Shown: piece by piece, positions 25,332 through 34,570 of the stretch
How positions within the stretch are numbered: the stretch's first letter is position 1
Layout of the letters: the number at the start of each line of letters is the position of its first letter
NCBI GenBank assembly: GCA_023424015.1
Contig: JAFAEM010000005.1
Span: forward strand, 1-64,000
Origin: Bacteroidota bacterium
Lineage (GTDB): Bacteria; Bacteroidota; Bacteroidia; Chitinophagales; Chitinophagaceae
DNA: 64,000 nt
Direction: 5' to 3'
Notes under the pieces: model-generated
What the model was told of the DNA's origin: nothing
The model's database searches: none
Seen by the model: only the letters and a program-made list of their open reading frames with translations
Translations under genes and position numbers: made by a program

Positions 25332-26579
25332 TCAGCTCAACTCCAACACCGTTATCTCAGGCAGTATCCCCACCCGGCCCGGGTAGCCTATAAATCCATA
25401 GCCCCGGTTCACATAAAGCTTCTGTGATTCTTTTTCATACAGCCCTGCCCATTGCTGGTACACGTACTGCACCGGGCTCCACTTAAACCCCGGCAGTTCC
25501 ACGCCAAATTGCATGCCATGGGTATGTCCCGAAAGCATCAGGTCGATATCGGCATACTTTGGCCTGATCTCGCCATCCCAGTGTGAAGGGTCATGGCTCA
25601 TCAATATTTTAAAAGGATACTCTCCGGCGCCATGGTAGGCTTTTTCCATATTGCCATATTTTGGAAAACGGGCTTTAGCGCTCCAGTTCTCCACACCCAG
25701 CAGGGCGATCTTCTCCCCGTTTTTCTCAAAAACCACGTGTTCATTCATCAGCAGTTTCCATCCCATATCGGCCTGGATCTGTTTGAGCTTATCGAGGTTA
25801 GCCCTTTTTTCATCCTCGCTTTCCCATGTTACGTAGTCGCCGTAGTCGTGGTTGCCCAGGGTAGAGTACACACCCATGGGTGCATTCAGTCTGCCGAACA
25901 CATCGGCCAAACCTTCCATCTCATGCGCCGTGTTATTCACCAGGTCGCCGGTAAACAGAATGAGGTCGGGTTTCTCATTTAATATTTTCTGTATGCCTTT
26001 TTCCACCGCCTTCTTATCCATCAGGCTGCCCGAGTGTATATCGGAAATGTGAACGATCTTCAATCCTTTAAATGCAGCGGGCAGGTTGCTAAAAGAAAGC
26101 GCGATCCTCTTTACCTGGTAATGGTATTTATTACCAAATCCATTCACTAGTGTGGCAAATATGCCGCTGCCCGCGATCATACCCACCCAGCTTAAAAAAA
26201 CCGAACGGCTTATTTTTTCATCACCCGGGCTATTGGTGGCGGTGTTTGAGTATCCAAATTTTCCTATGCCCCACTGCACTACTCTCCTGATATCATCGAT
26301 AAACAGGAAAAGGGCGGCAATGAATTTAGCAAAGAACAGGCCCATGACGATGGCAAAAAGCGTGGTCCTTAAAATTTTTGCCTGGTGTGCAAAATGCAGG
26401 TATGGCAGCACCAGCAAGATAACCAGGGCGGCTACGGATATGGTCCAGTAAACGGCGTATATGATCGTCCTTGTGCGGCTGCCCGCCGGGTAGGCGATTA
26501 TTTTAACCGCCTGGAACACATAAATATCCAGGATGATCATCAGGCCGATCAATATCCACCAGGCAGGAGAATTTCGCAT
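25332..26579 (-). CDS. Membrane metallophosphoesterase (YkuE-like)
   Basis: A 415-residue protein with four transmembrane segments in about residues 1-150 followed by a calcineurin-like phosphoesterase domain. All metal motifs are present: VHISDIHSGSL (D-x-H), DLILFTGDLVNN (GD), STLGNHDYGDY (GNHD), LMSHDPSHWD, and LMLSGHTHGMQFG (GHTH). The family includes enzymes hydrolysing UDP-sugar lipids and similar diphosphates; the exact substrate is unknown. The catalytic domain is likely at the outer or inner membrane surface. It has its own TATCTTTG element 18 bp upstream. Confidence 0.92.
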   Translation of the reverse strand: MRNSPAWWILIGLMIILDIYVFQAVKIIAYPAGSRTRTIIYAVYWTISVAALVILLVLPYLHFAHQAKILRTTLFAIVMGLFFAKFIAALFLFIDDIRRVVQWGIGKFGYSNTATNSPGDEKISRSVFLSWVGMIAGSGIFATLVNGFGNKYHYQVKRIALSFSNLPAAFKGLKIVHISDIHSGSLMDKKAVEKGIQKILNEKPDLILFTGDLVNNTAHEMEGLADVFGRLNAPMGVYSTLGNHDYGDYVTWESEDEKRANLDKLKQIQADMGWKLLMNEHVVFEKNGEKIALLGVENWSAKARFPKYGNMEKAYHGAGEYPFKILMSHDPSHWDGEIRPKYADIDLMLSGHTHGMQFGVELPGFKWSPVQYVYQQWAGLYEKESQKLYVNRGYGFIGYPGRVGILPEITVLELS

Positions 26580-26596
26580 CTAATTGTTTTGAGACG

Positions 26597-26604
26597 CAAA
26601 GATA
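26597..26604 (-). promoter_or_regulatory. -7 element for the metallophosphoesterase gene
   Basis: CAAAGATA on the plus strand reads TATCTTTG on the minus strand, an exact TAnnTTTG match, 18 bp before the start codon at 26579. No clear -33 TTG. Confidence 0.5.
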
Positions 26605-26894
26605 ACGAGGCTGCCTCAAAAGTATTTTTTGCCGGTCCAATCCCTTTTGAAACTGTGAAGTATGACGGATTTGATAATAATGATGATACGCTCAAAGACG
26701 CAGGCCATTTGTATATGCTGCACAATATTTCTACCAGCCATTTTTCTTGAAAAAAAAGATGTGATTTTTAAAAAGATTATAGTGTAAACACTTATTGTCT
26801 AACTAAAATATATAAGCGAACTTGTTGTATGAACCTGATCATTATTTTCAAAACCCGGTAGTTGCATATTTAACTACTCCCAAATTGCTGCACT

Positions 26895-27046
26895 ATGAGA
26901 AAACTGCTTTTTGTCATTGCCATACTAAGCTGCTTTTGTTTTACCGAGTGCAAAAAAAACATAGCCCGCCTTCCGACAACCCTTACGGCCTGCATAATGC
27001 CACACAGGAAATGAAAAATATCTTTGTCTGCATAGGTCAAGATTAA
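26895..27046 (+). pseudogene. Frameshifted, truncated lipoprotein remnant
   Basis: An ATG at 26895 opens MRKLLFVIAILSCFCFTEC, a lipoprotein-type signal very like that of the intact gene at 27175. After a run of eight A at 26952-26959 the frame ends early at 27012-27014. One frame over, the DNA continues HSPPSDNPYGLHNATQEMKNIFVCIG to a stop at 27044-27046, matching the NPYGLPNATQTG-x-NTFGC start of a Bacteroidota lipoprotein family. So a one-base slip in the A-run plus 3' loss has broken the gene. The rest of 26605-27174 shows nothing else; this interval is AT-rich decay. Confidence 0.6.
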
Positions 27047-27174
27047 TTATTTAAGGATCTAAACTTAGCTTATAATTAGCGGCACTGCAACGCAAGTCAA
27101 AGTAATGATGTCAGTATAGTAATAAAAGACATTGCCTTACATAAGAATTACAATTCGAAAGTAAATAACTAATT

Positions 27175-28110
27175 ATGAAAAGAATCTTTTACGCTCTTGC
27201 TCTTTTCAGCTGCTTTGGCCTTTTTTCCTGCAAAAAAAATAATAGCGAAAGAGATTGTACACAGGTTGCAATAGTTCCTTACCAGCCATTTAGAGATCCG
27301 GTATGGCATCCCAACGGGCAATTATTGGGATTTAATCACACGCCGCAAACTGGAATTTTCCCTATGGACAGTCCACCCTGTGAGTGGTATATGAATGCTG
27401 TAAACCGCGATTCTACCGGCTTCTATTTGATGAATAAGGATGGTACCGGTTTCAAACGAGTAACAAATTATTACCTGTATTATCCTTCCTGGTCGCCGGA
27501 TGGTAGCTGGCTGGCATTTTGCGCTCCGCCGCATATTTATAAAATGCGGTTTGACGGGGTAAATTTTGACACTGCTAATATTGTACAGCTTACTGCTACC
27601 GGTGCTAATTTTCACCCAAGCTGGACTCCAGAGGGAGATACCATTTATTATGACTCAAATGTGGATACAAACGGCCAGGGGTATTATGTATGGAAAATGG
27701 CAGCCGACGGAACAGGGTACACAGGGATGGAAGGAACGGGGAGGCAACCTTTTGCAGGGTCAGACAACAGGGTATATTACATTGGACTATACAATGAAAT
27801 ATTCTCTATGAAAAAAGACGGAACAGATAAAAGGCAGGAAACGTTTAATGGAAAAAGCAGTAAACGCTATCCTATGTACTACAATGGCGAAGTATTTTTT
27901 TGGGATGCCCGCCTTTTTTCAAGTCCAACAACAATGTATTCTCCAAAACAACTTACAAATTTTGCCGGAGAAAGCTATACAATCTCGATAAACGGAGAAG
28001 TTGTTTATTTAACTATGGAGTTCTCAATTACCGACAAACGGTTTGGCACATTGTGGATAATGAATGCTGATGGCAGCAATAAGCGACAGCTTACATTTAA
28101 TAACTTTTAA
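27175..28110 (+). CDS. PD40/TolB-like beta-propeller lipoprotein
   Basis: A 311-residue protein with signal MKRIFYALALFSCFGLFSC and lipidated Cys19, followed by KKNN. Repeated PD40-type blades are visible: DPVWHPNGQLLGF, YPSWSPDGSWLAFCAP, FHPSWTPEGDTIYYDS, and paired MNKDGTGFKRVTN / MKKDGTDKRQ / MNADGSNKRQLT segments ending each blade, as in TolB. It should be an envelope-anchored propeller with about five or six blades; partner unknown. It sits between two pseudogenes, and its stop is directly followed by the truncated T9SS remnant, so a recombination joint may lie here. Confidence 0.82.
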   Translation: MKRIFYALALFSCFGLFSCKKNNSERDCTQVAIVPYQPFRDPVWHPNGQLLGFNHTPQTGIFPMDSPPCEWYMNAVNRDSTGFYLMNKDGTGFKRVTNYYLYYPSWSPDGSWLAFCAPPHIYKMRFDGVNFDTANIVQLTATGANFHPSWTPEGDTIYYDSNVDTNGQGYYVWKMAADGTGYTGMEGTGRQPFAGSDNRVYYIGLYNEIFSMKKDGTDKRQETFNGKSSKRYPMYYNGEVFFWDARLFSSPTTMYSPKQLTNFAGESYTISINGEVVYLTMEFSITDKRFGTLWIMNADGSNKRQLTFNNF

Positions 28111-28916
28111 AATTAAAGCCACATACACCAAATGATCCTATTTGCACTTCGGGTACAATTACAGCCAATAATCCAAATTGCTTACCTGTTACCTGGGAAG
28201 TTGTTTCCGGTCCTGCCACAATCACTAATGGTCAAGGAACAAGTACAGCTACGATAGAGAGAAGCGGAAATCCCTTTGGAAGCATTTTACTAAAAGCTAC
28301 AGCTGGAGGTTATACTGACGAAAAAAATTTTATAGTTGGCTTCCCTCCATTTATCGGCCCTACCGGTGCCGATACGGCCTGGCCTAATAGCAACTATTAC
28401 TACTATGCCCACCTGCCACTGGGCTACCCACCCGTTTCTGATTACTACTGGGAGCTGCCTTCCGGCTGGACCATCTTATCAGGACAGGGCACCAATACCT
28501 TATATGTGCCTACCGGGACAACTGGTGGCGCGGTGGAAGTGGATGTAACGGCCTGCGGCATTACAAGACCAGCCTATAAATATGTGGAAATCGGCAGTGG
28601 CTCCTGGTGACCCGACGGCGGAGGCGGTGATGTGTATATGTGGCAAAGCACCCGGCTTTCTCCCAACCCCGCAGATCATTTCGTAACCATTTCAATGGGG
28701 AATAATAACAGTATAAAAACGGGCAAAGAAGCTAATACATTTTTTAACTCCGTTACAATCTATGATATAAATGGCGCGGTAAAAAAACGCCTGCAATATA
28801 AGGCTGGTACCCGGCAGGCACGGATAAATACAAGCGAGTTGCGCCCCGGCGCCTATATCGTTGAAGTCAGCGATGGCAGGAGGGTGGAAAGGCAACAGCT
28901 GATCATTCAAAAATAA
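28104..28916 (+). pseudogene. 5'-truncated T9SS surface protein with internal stop
   Basis: One frame is open from 28104 to a TGA at 28608-28610 and resumes, in the same frame, to a TAA at 28914-28916. It encodes two PKD/Ig-like domains (VTWEVVSGPATITNGQGTST; YYWELPSGWTILSGQGTNT), then after the TGA a Gly-rich linker (PDGGGGD) and a type IX secretion sorting domain (LSPNPADHFVTIS ... NTSELRPGAYIVEVSDG). There is no start codon or signal peptide: the 5' part is missing, and the frame begins inside the end of the preceding gene. So this is the tail of a secreted protein, disabled by deletion plus one nonsense change. Confidence 0.75.
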
Positions 28917-28943
28917 ACGACTGCTCTTGCAGCTCATAACACC

Positions 28944-28971
28944 AAAAGCCCGGCCGTACAGCCGGGCTTTT
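28944..28971. terminator. Bidirectional rho-independent terminator
   Basis: A perfect 11-bp stem, AAAAGCCCGGC at 28944-28954 with GCCGGGCTTTT at 28961-28971, and a 6-nt loop. T-tracts on both strands make it work in either direction. It ends the pseudogene transcript 27 bp after its stop and insulates parA. Confidence 0.92.
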
Positions 28972-29031
28972 GACTATTCTTTCACCGAAGACTTATTTTT
29001 GCCCGGTACACTGCTGAAAATGGGCAAAACT

Positions 29032-29039
29032 TAATTTTG
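29032..29039 (+). promoter_or_regulatory. Possible -7 element for parA
   Basis: TAATTTTG matches TAnnTTTG about 84 bp upstream of the parA ATG at 29123. A ribosome-binding-like CAGGAGA lies 6-12 bp before the ATG. Spacing to any -33 TTG is poor, so confidence is limited. Confidence 0.4.
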
Positions 29040-29122
29040 CCGATTTAAGGATTGAGGACAATTTTACCACAAACCAGCCTGGTTATATTATATTTTTTTT
29101 AAATAAACCGCAGGAGACCGCG

Positions 29123-29926
29123 ATGGCAAGAATCATAGGTGTAGCAAATCAAAAAGGAGGCGTGGGCAAAACCACGACCGCCATCAACCTGGCGGCCAGC
29201 TTTGCCGTACTCGAATTCAAGACCTTACTGGTTGACGGCGATCCGCAGGCCAACAGCACCACCGGCGTGGGGTTCGACCTTCATAATATTACACAAAGCC
29301 TTTATGATTGCATGGTCAACCAGGCCAATGCCCGCGACGTGATCCTGAAAAGCGATATCCCCAACCTCGACCTGCTTCCCTCCCATATCGACCTGGTAGG
29401 CGCCGAAATTGAAATGATCAATTACCCAAACCGGGAAATGGTGATGAAAAACCTGCTGGAATCGGTGCGCGGTGATTACGATTTTATCATCATCGACTGC
29501 TCACCTTCCCTGGGCCTGATCACTGTGAATGCCCTCACTGCTTCCGATTCGGTGGTAGTGCCGGTACAATGCGAATTTTTTGCCCTGGAAGGCCTGGGCA
29601 AATTATTGAATACCATCAAGATCGTGCAAAGCAGGCTGAACACCGCGCTGGTGATCGAAGGAATCCTGATGACCATGTACGACGGTCGCCTCCGCCTCTG
29701 CAACCAGGTGGTAAGTGAAGTAAGAAGGCATTTCGAGGATATGGTATTTAGCACCATCATCCATCGCAATGCCCGTCTGGCCGAAGCACCCAGTGTGGGC
29801 AAACCGGTTATCCTCTACGATGCCAACAGCAAGGGATCGATGAATTACCTGAACCTGGCCAAGGAGATTTTGCAGAAGAATGATATGACGAAGATTAAGA
29901 ATGAGGAGAGGATATTGAGTTTGTAG
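29123..29926 (+). CDS. parA: ParA-family chromosome partitioning ATPase
   Basis: A 267-residue Soj/ParA-type ATPase lacking the N-terminal HTH of plasmid types. Walker A with deviant lysine is KGGVGKTTTAINLA near residue 10; the switch and Walker B segments are LVDGDPQANST and DFIIIDCSPSLGL; the ending has the VILYDANSKGSMNYLNLAKEI signature. It forms ATP-dependent dimers on DNA and works with ParB bound at parS near the origin. parB follows after a 61-bp gap holding a heptamer repeat. A chromosomal, not plasmid, system is suggested by the DUF5683-dapB neighbours. Confidence 0.95.
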   Translation: MARIIGVANQKGGVGKTTTAINLAASFAVLEFKTLLVDGDPQANSTTGVGFDLHNITQSLYDCMVNQANARDVILKSDIPNLDLLPSHIDLVGAEIEMINYPNREMVMKNLLESVRGDYDFIIIDCSPSLGLITVNALTASDSVVVPVQCEFFALEGLGKLLNTIKIVQSRLNTALVIEGILMTMYDGRLRLCNQVVSEVRRHFEDMVFSTIIHRNARLAEAPSVGKPVILYDANSKGSMNYLNLAKEILQKNDMTKIKNEERILSL

Positions 29927-29929
29927 GCG

Positions 29930-29971
29930 GATACTGGATGCTAGATGCTGGATACTTGATACTGGATACTG
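29930..29971. repeat. Heptamer repeat between parA and parB
   Basis: Six contiguous 7-bp units GATRCTN (GATACTG, GATGCTA, GATGCTG, GATACTT, GATACTG, GATACTG) begin 3 bp after the parA stop and end 16 bp before the parB ATG. Only one arm is present, so no hairpin. The array lies inside what should be a single parAB transcript. Confidence 0.88.
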
Positions 29972-29987
29972 GAAATTTAGAATAAGA

Positions 29988-30905
29988 ATGACGAACCCAA
30001 AACAAAATAAAGAAGCATTAGGTAAGGGGATACGTTCCCTGCTGCAGGGAATAGATAGTGACCTGAAGACCGGTGCGGGGGCGCTGAAGCCCGCGGTGGT
30101 GGAAAATGTAACGGGGATAAACCGCATCCCTGTGGACCAGGTAGAACCCAATCCCAAACAACCCAGGCGTGATTTTGATGAACAGGCATTGAAAGAGCTG
30201 GCCGAGTCCATCAAACTGCACGATATCATACAGCCCATCACGGTTTCAAAACTTCCTTCGGGCAAATACCGCCTGATCTCGGGTGAACGCCGCTGGAGGG
30301 CAACTAAAATGGCGGGATTAAAAGATATTCCCGCTTACCTGCGCCAGGCCAATGATACCGAATTGCTGGAGCTTGCCCTGCTCGAAAACCTGCAACGCGA
30401 AGACCTGAATGCCATGGAAGTGGCACTTAGCTATAAACGCATGATGGAAGAGCTCGACTACACGCAGGAGCAGGTAGCGGAGCGCATGGGCAAGGATCGT
30501 AGCACCGTGGCCAACTTTATTCGCCTTTTGAAACTGCCCCCGGACATCCAGCTCGCGGTACGCAACGGCCAGCTTAGCATGGGTCACGCCCGGGCACTGA
30601 TCAATGTGGACACCGTCGACAAACAACTCTATATCTACAAAGAGATCAAAGAAAAAGGTTTGTCGGTGAGGCAGACCGAAGAGCTGGTACGCAATCTCTA
30701 CAAACAAAATGGCGCTGTTAAAAAAGCTTCAAAAAGCGGGCTGGCTCCTGCCTATCAGAAAATAGAGGATAACTTAGCTTCTTATTTCAGCACAAGGGTA
30801 AAATTGAAACACAGCCGCAATGGCAACGGGCAGATCATCATCGAGTATTATTCGCAGGAAGAGCTGAACAAGATACTGGAACAGATGGATGTAAGGGTCA
30901 GCTAA
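29988..30905 (+). CDS. parB: ParB/Spo0J-family partitioning protein
   Basis: A 305-residue centromere-binding CTPase. The N-terminal 35 residues are the ParA-contact region (KEALGKGIRSLLQGI, the usual LGRGLxxLL motif). The ParB/sulfiredoxin-like domain follows with PNPKQPRRDFDE, the CTP-binding SGERRWRATKMAGL and the ENLQREDLNAMEVA box, then a helix-turn-helix (TQEQVAERMGKDRSTVANFIRLLKLP) for parS and a C-terminal dimerisation segment. Length and order are normal. Second gene of the parAB operon; the 7-bp repeat separates it from parA. No parS palindrome was seen in this window. Confidence 0.95.
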   Translation: MTNPKQNKEALGKGIRSLLQGIDSDLKTGAGALKPAVVENVTGINRIPVDQVEPNPKQPRRDFDEQALKELAESIKLHDIIQPITVSKLPSGKYRLISGERRWRATKMAGLKDIPAYLRQANDTELLELALLENLQREDLNAMEVALSYKRMMEELDYTQEQVAERMGKDRSTVANFIRLLKLPPDIQLAVRNGQLSMGHARALINVDTVDKQLYIYKEIKEKGLSVRQTEELVRNLYKQNGAVKKASKSGLAPAYQKIEDNLASYFSTRVKLKHSRNGNGQIIIEYYSQEELNKILEQMDVRVS

Positions 30906-31048
30906 CCGGGTGCCGGAACTGAACTATTATGAAGCAAGGATCTAATCACATGATGCAAATGCCCCGGAATCGCCAGAATGGTATGGATTATGAGGCCGGT
31001 TGTACAGACCGGGCCGGGTCATATACAAACCATCCTGCAGCCAGCATC

Positions 31049-31726
31049 ATGAAATTCCTTCTTTCCATAAAAACATTTTTTCTTTTCCTCTGCATTTCTG
31101 TTGTAGCCATGCATGCCACTGCGCAGGAAGAAGAAGTGCTGCGCTCCGCTGACTCGCTCAAAACCGTTACTGTAGACATCGATTCCTCTGCGCCGGAGGG
31201 GAAAAAAATAAAAAAGGTCAATGTGTATGATCCGCGAAAAGCGGCTATCCGGTCGGCAATTTTACCTGGCTGGGGACAGGTGTATAATCGGAAATACTGG
31301 AAGGTGCCGATCGTATATGGTGCACTGGGTACTTCGGCTTATGTATTCTTTTTTAACCTTAATACTTATAAGGATACCAGGTTTGCTTACCGCGTAAAAT
31401 ACAATATGCGGGTAAATGGAACGGATTCCACTAACTATGACAGGATACCTGACTATTTAAAACCCATTTCGGAAGGGTCGTTACGTTCCTACCGCGACAG
31501 CTATCGACGCGATATCGATTACTCGGTGATCTTTTTTATCCTGCTCTGGGGACTGAATGTTGTAGATGCGGCCGTTGATTCGCATCTCAAGAGTTTTGAT
31601 GTAAGCCCCGATCTTAGTTTCCGTCTCAAGCCGGGTCATAGCCAGATGGCGGGTACTACCGGTCTTAGTTTTGTGGTGCATATTGGTAAGCAAAAAAATA
31701 CGGCGCTTCTTCCTTCCAGGTTCTGA
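31049..31726 (+). CDS. DUF5683-like membrane protein
   Basis: 225 residues from the ATG at 31049; an upstream in-frame ATG at 30929 gives an unlikely polar extension before the signal MKFLLSIKTFFLFLCISVVAMHATAQ. After a variable region comes the family signature AAIRSAILPGWGQVYNRKYWKVPIVYGALG, a transmembrane segment, and a second hydrophobic segment (YSVIFFILLWGLNVVDAAVDSHLK). Members occur between parB and dapB across Bacteroidota, which fits here. Role unknown; membrane location and par context suggest an envelope link to chromosome or cell-division functions, which is only inference. Confidence 0.88.
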   Translation: MKFLLSIKTFFLFLCISVVAMHATAQEEEVLRSADSLKTVTVDIDSSAPEGKKIKKVNVYDPRKAAIRSAILPGWGQVYNRKYWKVPIVYGALGTSAYVFFFNLNTYKDTRFAYRVKYNMRVNGTDSTNYDRIPDYLKPISEGSLRSYRDSYRRDIDYSVIFFILLWGLNVVDAAVDSHLKSFDVSPDLSFRLKPGHSQMAGTTGLSFVVHIGKQKNTALLPSRF

Positions 31727-31833
31727 TACCCTCTCTTCTCTCTGCATTTAGCTTCTTAGCGTTGAGCTGTAAACGTCCACAACACCTGTCATTTATTCCT
31801 ATCTTCACGACATTAACCAGAATCAATCTTTGT

Positions 31834-32550
31834 ATGAAAATCGCCCTGATCGGCTATGGCAAAATGGGCAAAGCCATTGAAGAAATCGCCCTTGAACGAA
31901 ATCACCAGGTAGTACTGAAGATCAATGATGAAAATCTTGATGCCTTCACAGAAAACAACCTGGGAGTTGCAGATGTGGCCATTGAATTTACCGGCCCGCA
32001 CAGTGCATACGACAACCTGCAAAAATTGATCAGTTTCGGCAAGCCTGTTGTATGCGGTTCCACCGGCTGGACCGATAAACTTCCGGAGATAATCGCCCTT
32101 TGCCGCGAAAAAGACGGCAGTTTTTTATATGCCAGCAATTTCAGTGTGGGTGTCAACCTGTTTTTTGAATTGAATAAAAAACTGGCCAGTCTTATGGCCG
32201 CCTATCCGGAATACGAAGTGAGTCTCGAAGAGATCCATCATACACAAAAAAAGGATGCACCCAGTGGAACAGCTATCACTTTAGCAGAGCAGGTGCTGGA
32301 GAAAATAAGCCGTAAGACTGGTTGGGTAAATGAACAGACAACTGATACGTCGCAACTTTCCATCATCAGCAAAAGAGAAGATCCGGCGCCCGGCACACAT
32401 GTCGTCAAATACAGTTCGCCCATTGATGATATCGAGATCATTCATACGGCCCACAACCGTAAAGGCTTTGCGCTGGGAGCAGTGTTGGCTGCAGAATACA
32501 TCTTTAATAAAAAAGGAATTTTTGACATGAAACAAGTTCTGGGAATTTAA
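31834..32550 (+). CDS. dapB: 4-hydroxy-tetrahydrodipicolinate reductase
   Basis: 238 residues from the ATG at 31834, which starts directly with the Rossmann motif KIALIGYGKMGKAIE; the longer in-frame extension from 31762 is not family-like. The enzyme reduces 4-hydroxy-tetrahydrodipicolinate to tetrahydrodipicolinate with NAD(P)H in the diaminopimelate/lysine pathway. The catalytic EIHHTQKKDAPSGTA segment, with the two conserved His and the Lys, is intact, as is the ASNFSVGVNLFFEL substrate region. It is at the short end of the family, as usual in Bacteroidota. It follows the par cluster. Confidence 0.95.
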   Translation: MKIALIGYGKMGKAIEEIALERNHQVVLKINDENLDAFTENNLGVADVAIEFTGPHSAYDNLQKLISFGKPVVCGSTGWTDKLPEIIALCREKDGSFLYASNFSVGVNLFFELNKKLASLMAAYPEYEVSLEEIHHTQKKDAPSGTAITLAEQVLEKISRKTGWVNEQTTDTSQLSIISKREDPAPGTHVVKYSSPIDDIEIIHTAHNRKGFALGAVLAAEYIFNKKGIFDMKQVLGI

Positions 32551-32609
32551 AAGCAATTTTCCACCGGAATATTTCAACAATATAAGCTCCCCTACTTATT
32601 TTGAGACAG

Positions 32610-34562
32610 ATGAAGGCATTGAGCAAACCGACAATCGCAAACTTATTATATTTCCTTCTCTGGCTGCCCGGCACTACCAGTTCACAAACCGGTTCTCTTG
32701 ATTCTTTGTCTGCGCTTGCTGCGAGGGCCGATGGCCGGGACCAGGTGGAGTTGTATGTCAAAATAGCCAGCCTCAACCGGAATTCCAATCCCGACACCGC
32801 CTTGTTTTTTGCAAGCAAAGCATATGAAGCCGCTGAACATTCGAATGAGGAATACCCAAAAATCATTGCCTATAATACGATGGGCAGTGTACTGCATGTG
32901 CGCGGTAGTTATAACCTGGCTGGAAAATATTACCGCCAGGCTATCGAACTGGCCCAGCAGGAAAAAAATGACAGCCTGCTGGCCGCTGCCTACAACGGAC
33001 TTGGCGCTACACTCTGGCAAACAGGTAAACATGCCGAGGCGCTGGAACATCACTATAAATCTTTACGCCTTCGCGAACTGCTGAATGATACCCGTGGCAT
33101 TATCGTTGCCAAAAATAGTATCGGCATGGTCTACCAGTCGCAGGAAAAACTGCCTATTGCTGAAAAATATGTGAGGGAAGCGCTCGCGCTATTGAGTAGT
33201 TACAATGATCCCGGTCTGAAGATCACCACCCTGCACACACTTGCCAATATTTACGGCATGCAGGGCAAGATCAGCGAAGCCTTTGCGATCGACCAGGAAG
33301 GTTTGCAGATCGCTACGGAAACAAATAACGAGCTGGCCAAGTCGCTATTCTACGACAATATGGGAAATTGTTATCTCTATGGCAGCCCACCCGACTATGC
33401 CAAAGCCATTGAGTATTTCACCCGCACCCTCGGCATCGATTCCGCATTTGATAATAAAAAACAAATGAGTGATAGCTATGTGAACCTGGGAAATGTTTTT
33501 TTCCAGCAGCAAAAATATGCGCAGGCCATCCCCTACCTGCAGCGAAGCATAACGCTGGCGAGCGAATCGGGATATGTACAGGGAAAATTAAAAGCGCTGC
33601 AGATGTTGTCGACAGCGTACCGGCAATCGGGCCGCGAAAACGAAGCATACACCACGCTGAAAGATGCCATGCGTGTGAAAGACAGCCTGGTCAACATGAG
33701 CAGTGAACACCGGATCGCGGAAATGCAAACAGTTTATGAAACGGAGAAAAAGCAACAACAGATCATCCTGCAGGAAGCGGAGCTGAGTAAAAAGAATTAT
33801 ATCATTGCCGCCACGATCGTAGTGGCGCTGCTATTGGGATTGCTGGGTATTTCGGGATGGCTTCGTTTTAGGCTCAAACAAAAAGCCCGATTGCAAAATG
33901 AGATCTTAAAACAACAGCAGCTGGCGACGATGGCGGTACTGAAAGCTGAAGAAGACGAACGGCAGCGCATCGCCCGCGATCTGCATGACGGCGTAGGTCA
34001 GCTGATGAGCGCGACTAAAATGAATCTTTCTTCCTTTGAAACGGATCTGGCGTTTCAGAATACCGAACAAAAAAAATCTTTCGATAAGATCATTAGCCTG
34101 GTTGATGATAGTTGCCGGGAGATACGCAGTGTGTCGCACAATATGATGCCAATATCACTGATAAAAAACAGTCTTGGCGCCGCGCTGCGCGATTTTATAG
34201 AGAAGTTGGATAAAAAATCGCTGGAACTGGACCTGTATACCGAAGGCCTGGATGAAAGATCTGATCCTAACACGGAAGCGGTACTCTACCGTGTGATCCA
34301 GGAATGTGTCAACAATGTGATCAGACATGCAGGGGCTACCAAACTGGATATTTCCGTCGTAAAGGAAAAAGATGGGATCAGTGCTACGATTGAAGATAAT
34401 GGAAAGGGATTTGATACATCGCAGGCAGCGGCATTTGAAGGCATGGGTTTTAAAAATATTCGCACCCGTATGGAATACCTGAAAGGCACGGTAGATTTTG
34501 ATTCGGCGCCTGGTCGTGGCACGGTCGTGGCACTATTTGTGCCATTGGCTGAAGGGGAATAA
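32610..34562 (+). CDS. TPR-containing sensor histidine kinase (HisKA_3 type)
   Basis: 650 residues from ATG 32610; a TTG at 32601 is a weaker option. A signal-like start (MKALSKPTIANLLYFLLWLPG) precedes a periplasmic array of about seven tetratricopeptide repeats (to about residue 360). One transmembrane helix (YIIAATIVVALLLGLLGISGW, near 398-418) is followed by a short coiled coil, the NarL-type dimerisation helix ERQRIARDLHDGVGQLMSA with phospho-acceptor His459, and a HATPase domain (QECVNNVIRHA N-box, EDNGKGFD G1 box). It senses an unknown signal through TPRs and should phosphorylate the regulator encoded 8 bp downstream. Confidence 0.93.
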   Translation: MKALSKPTIANLLYFLLWLPGTTSSQTGSLDSLSALAARADGRDQVELYVKIASLNRNSNPDTALFFASKAYEAAEHSNEEYPKIIAYNTMGSVLHVRGSYNLAGKYYRQAIELAQQEKNDSLLAAAYNGLGATLWQTGKHAEALEHHYKSLRLRELLNDTRGIIVAKNSIGMVYQSQEKLPIAEKYVREALALLSSYNDPGLKITTLHTLANIYGMQGKISEAFAIDQEGLQIATETNNELAKSLFYDNMGNCYLYGSPPDYAKAIEYFTRTLGIDSAFDNKKQMSDSYVNLGNVFFQQQKYAQAIPYLQRSITLASESGYVQGKLKALQMLSTAYRQSGRENEAYTTLKDAMRVKDSLVNMSSEHRIAEMQTVYETEKKQQQIILQEAELSKKNYIIAATIVVALLLGLLGISGWLRFRLKQKARLQNEILKQQQLATMAVLKAEEDERQRIARDLHDGVGQLMSATKMNLSSFETDLAFQNTEQKKSFDKIISLVDDSCREIRSVSHNMMPISLIKNSLGAALRDFIEKLDKKSLELDLYTEGLDERSDPNTEAVLYRVIQECVNNVIRHAGATKLDISVVKEKDGISATIEDNGKGFDTSQAAAFEGMGFKNIRTRMEYLKGTVDFDSAPGRGTVVALFVPLAEGE

Positions 34563-34570
34563 ATGACAGC

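Noticed and set aside
28608..28610. In-frame TGA as selenocysteine or recoding
   Set aside because: No SECIS-like hairpin is evident and the frame also lacks a start; a nonsense change in a decayed gene is simpler.
29927..31048. parS site near parAB
   Set aside because: No TGTTNCACGTGAAACA-like palindrome was found here; scattered CACGTG words elsewhere lack the flanks.
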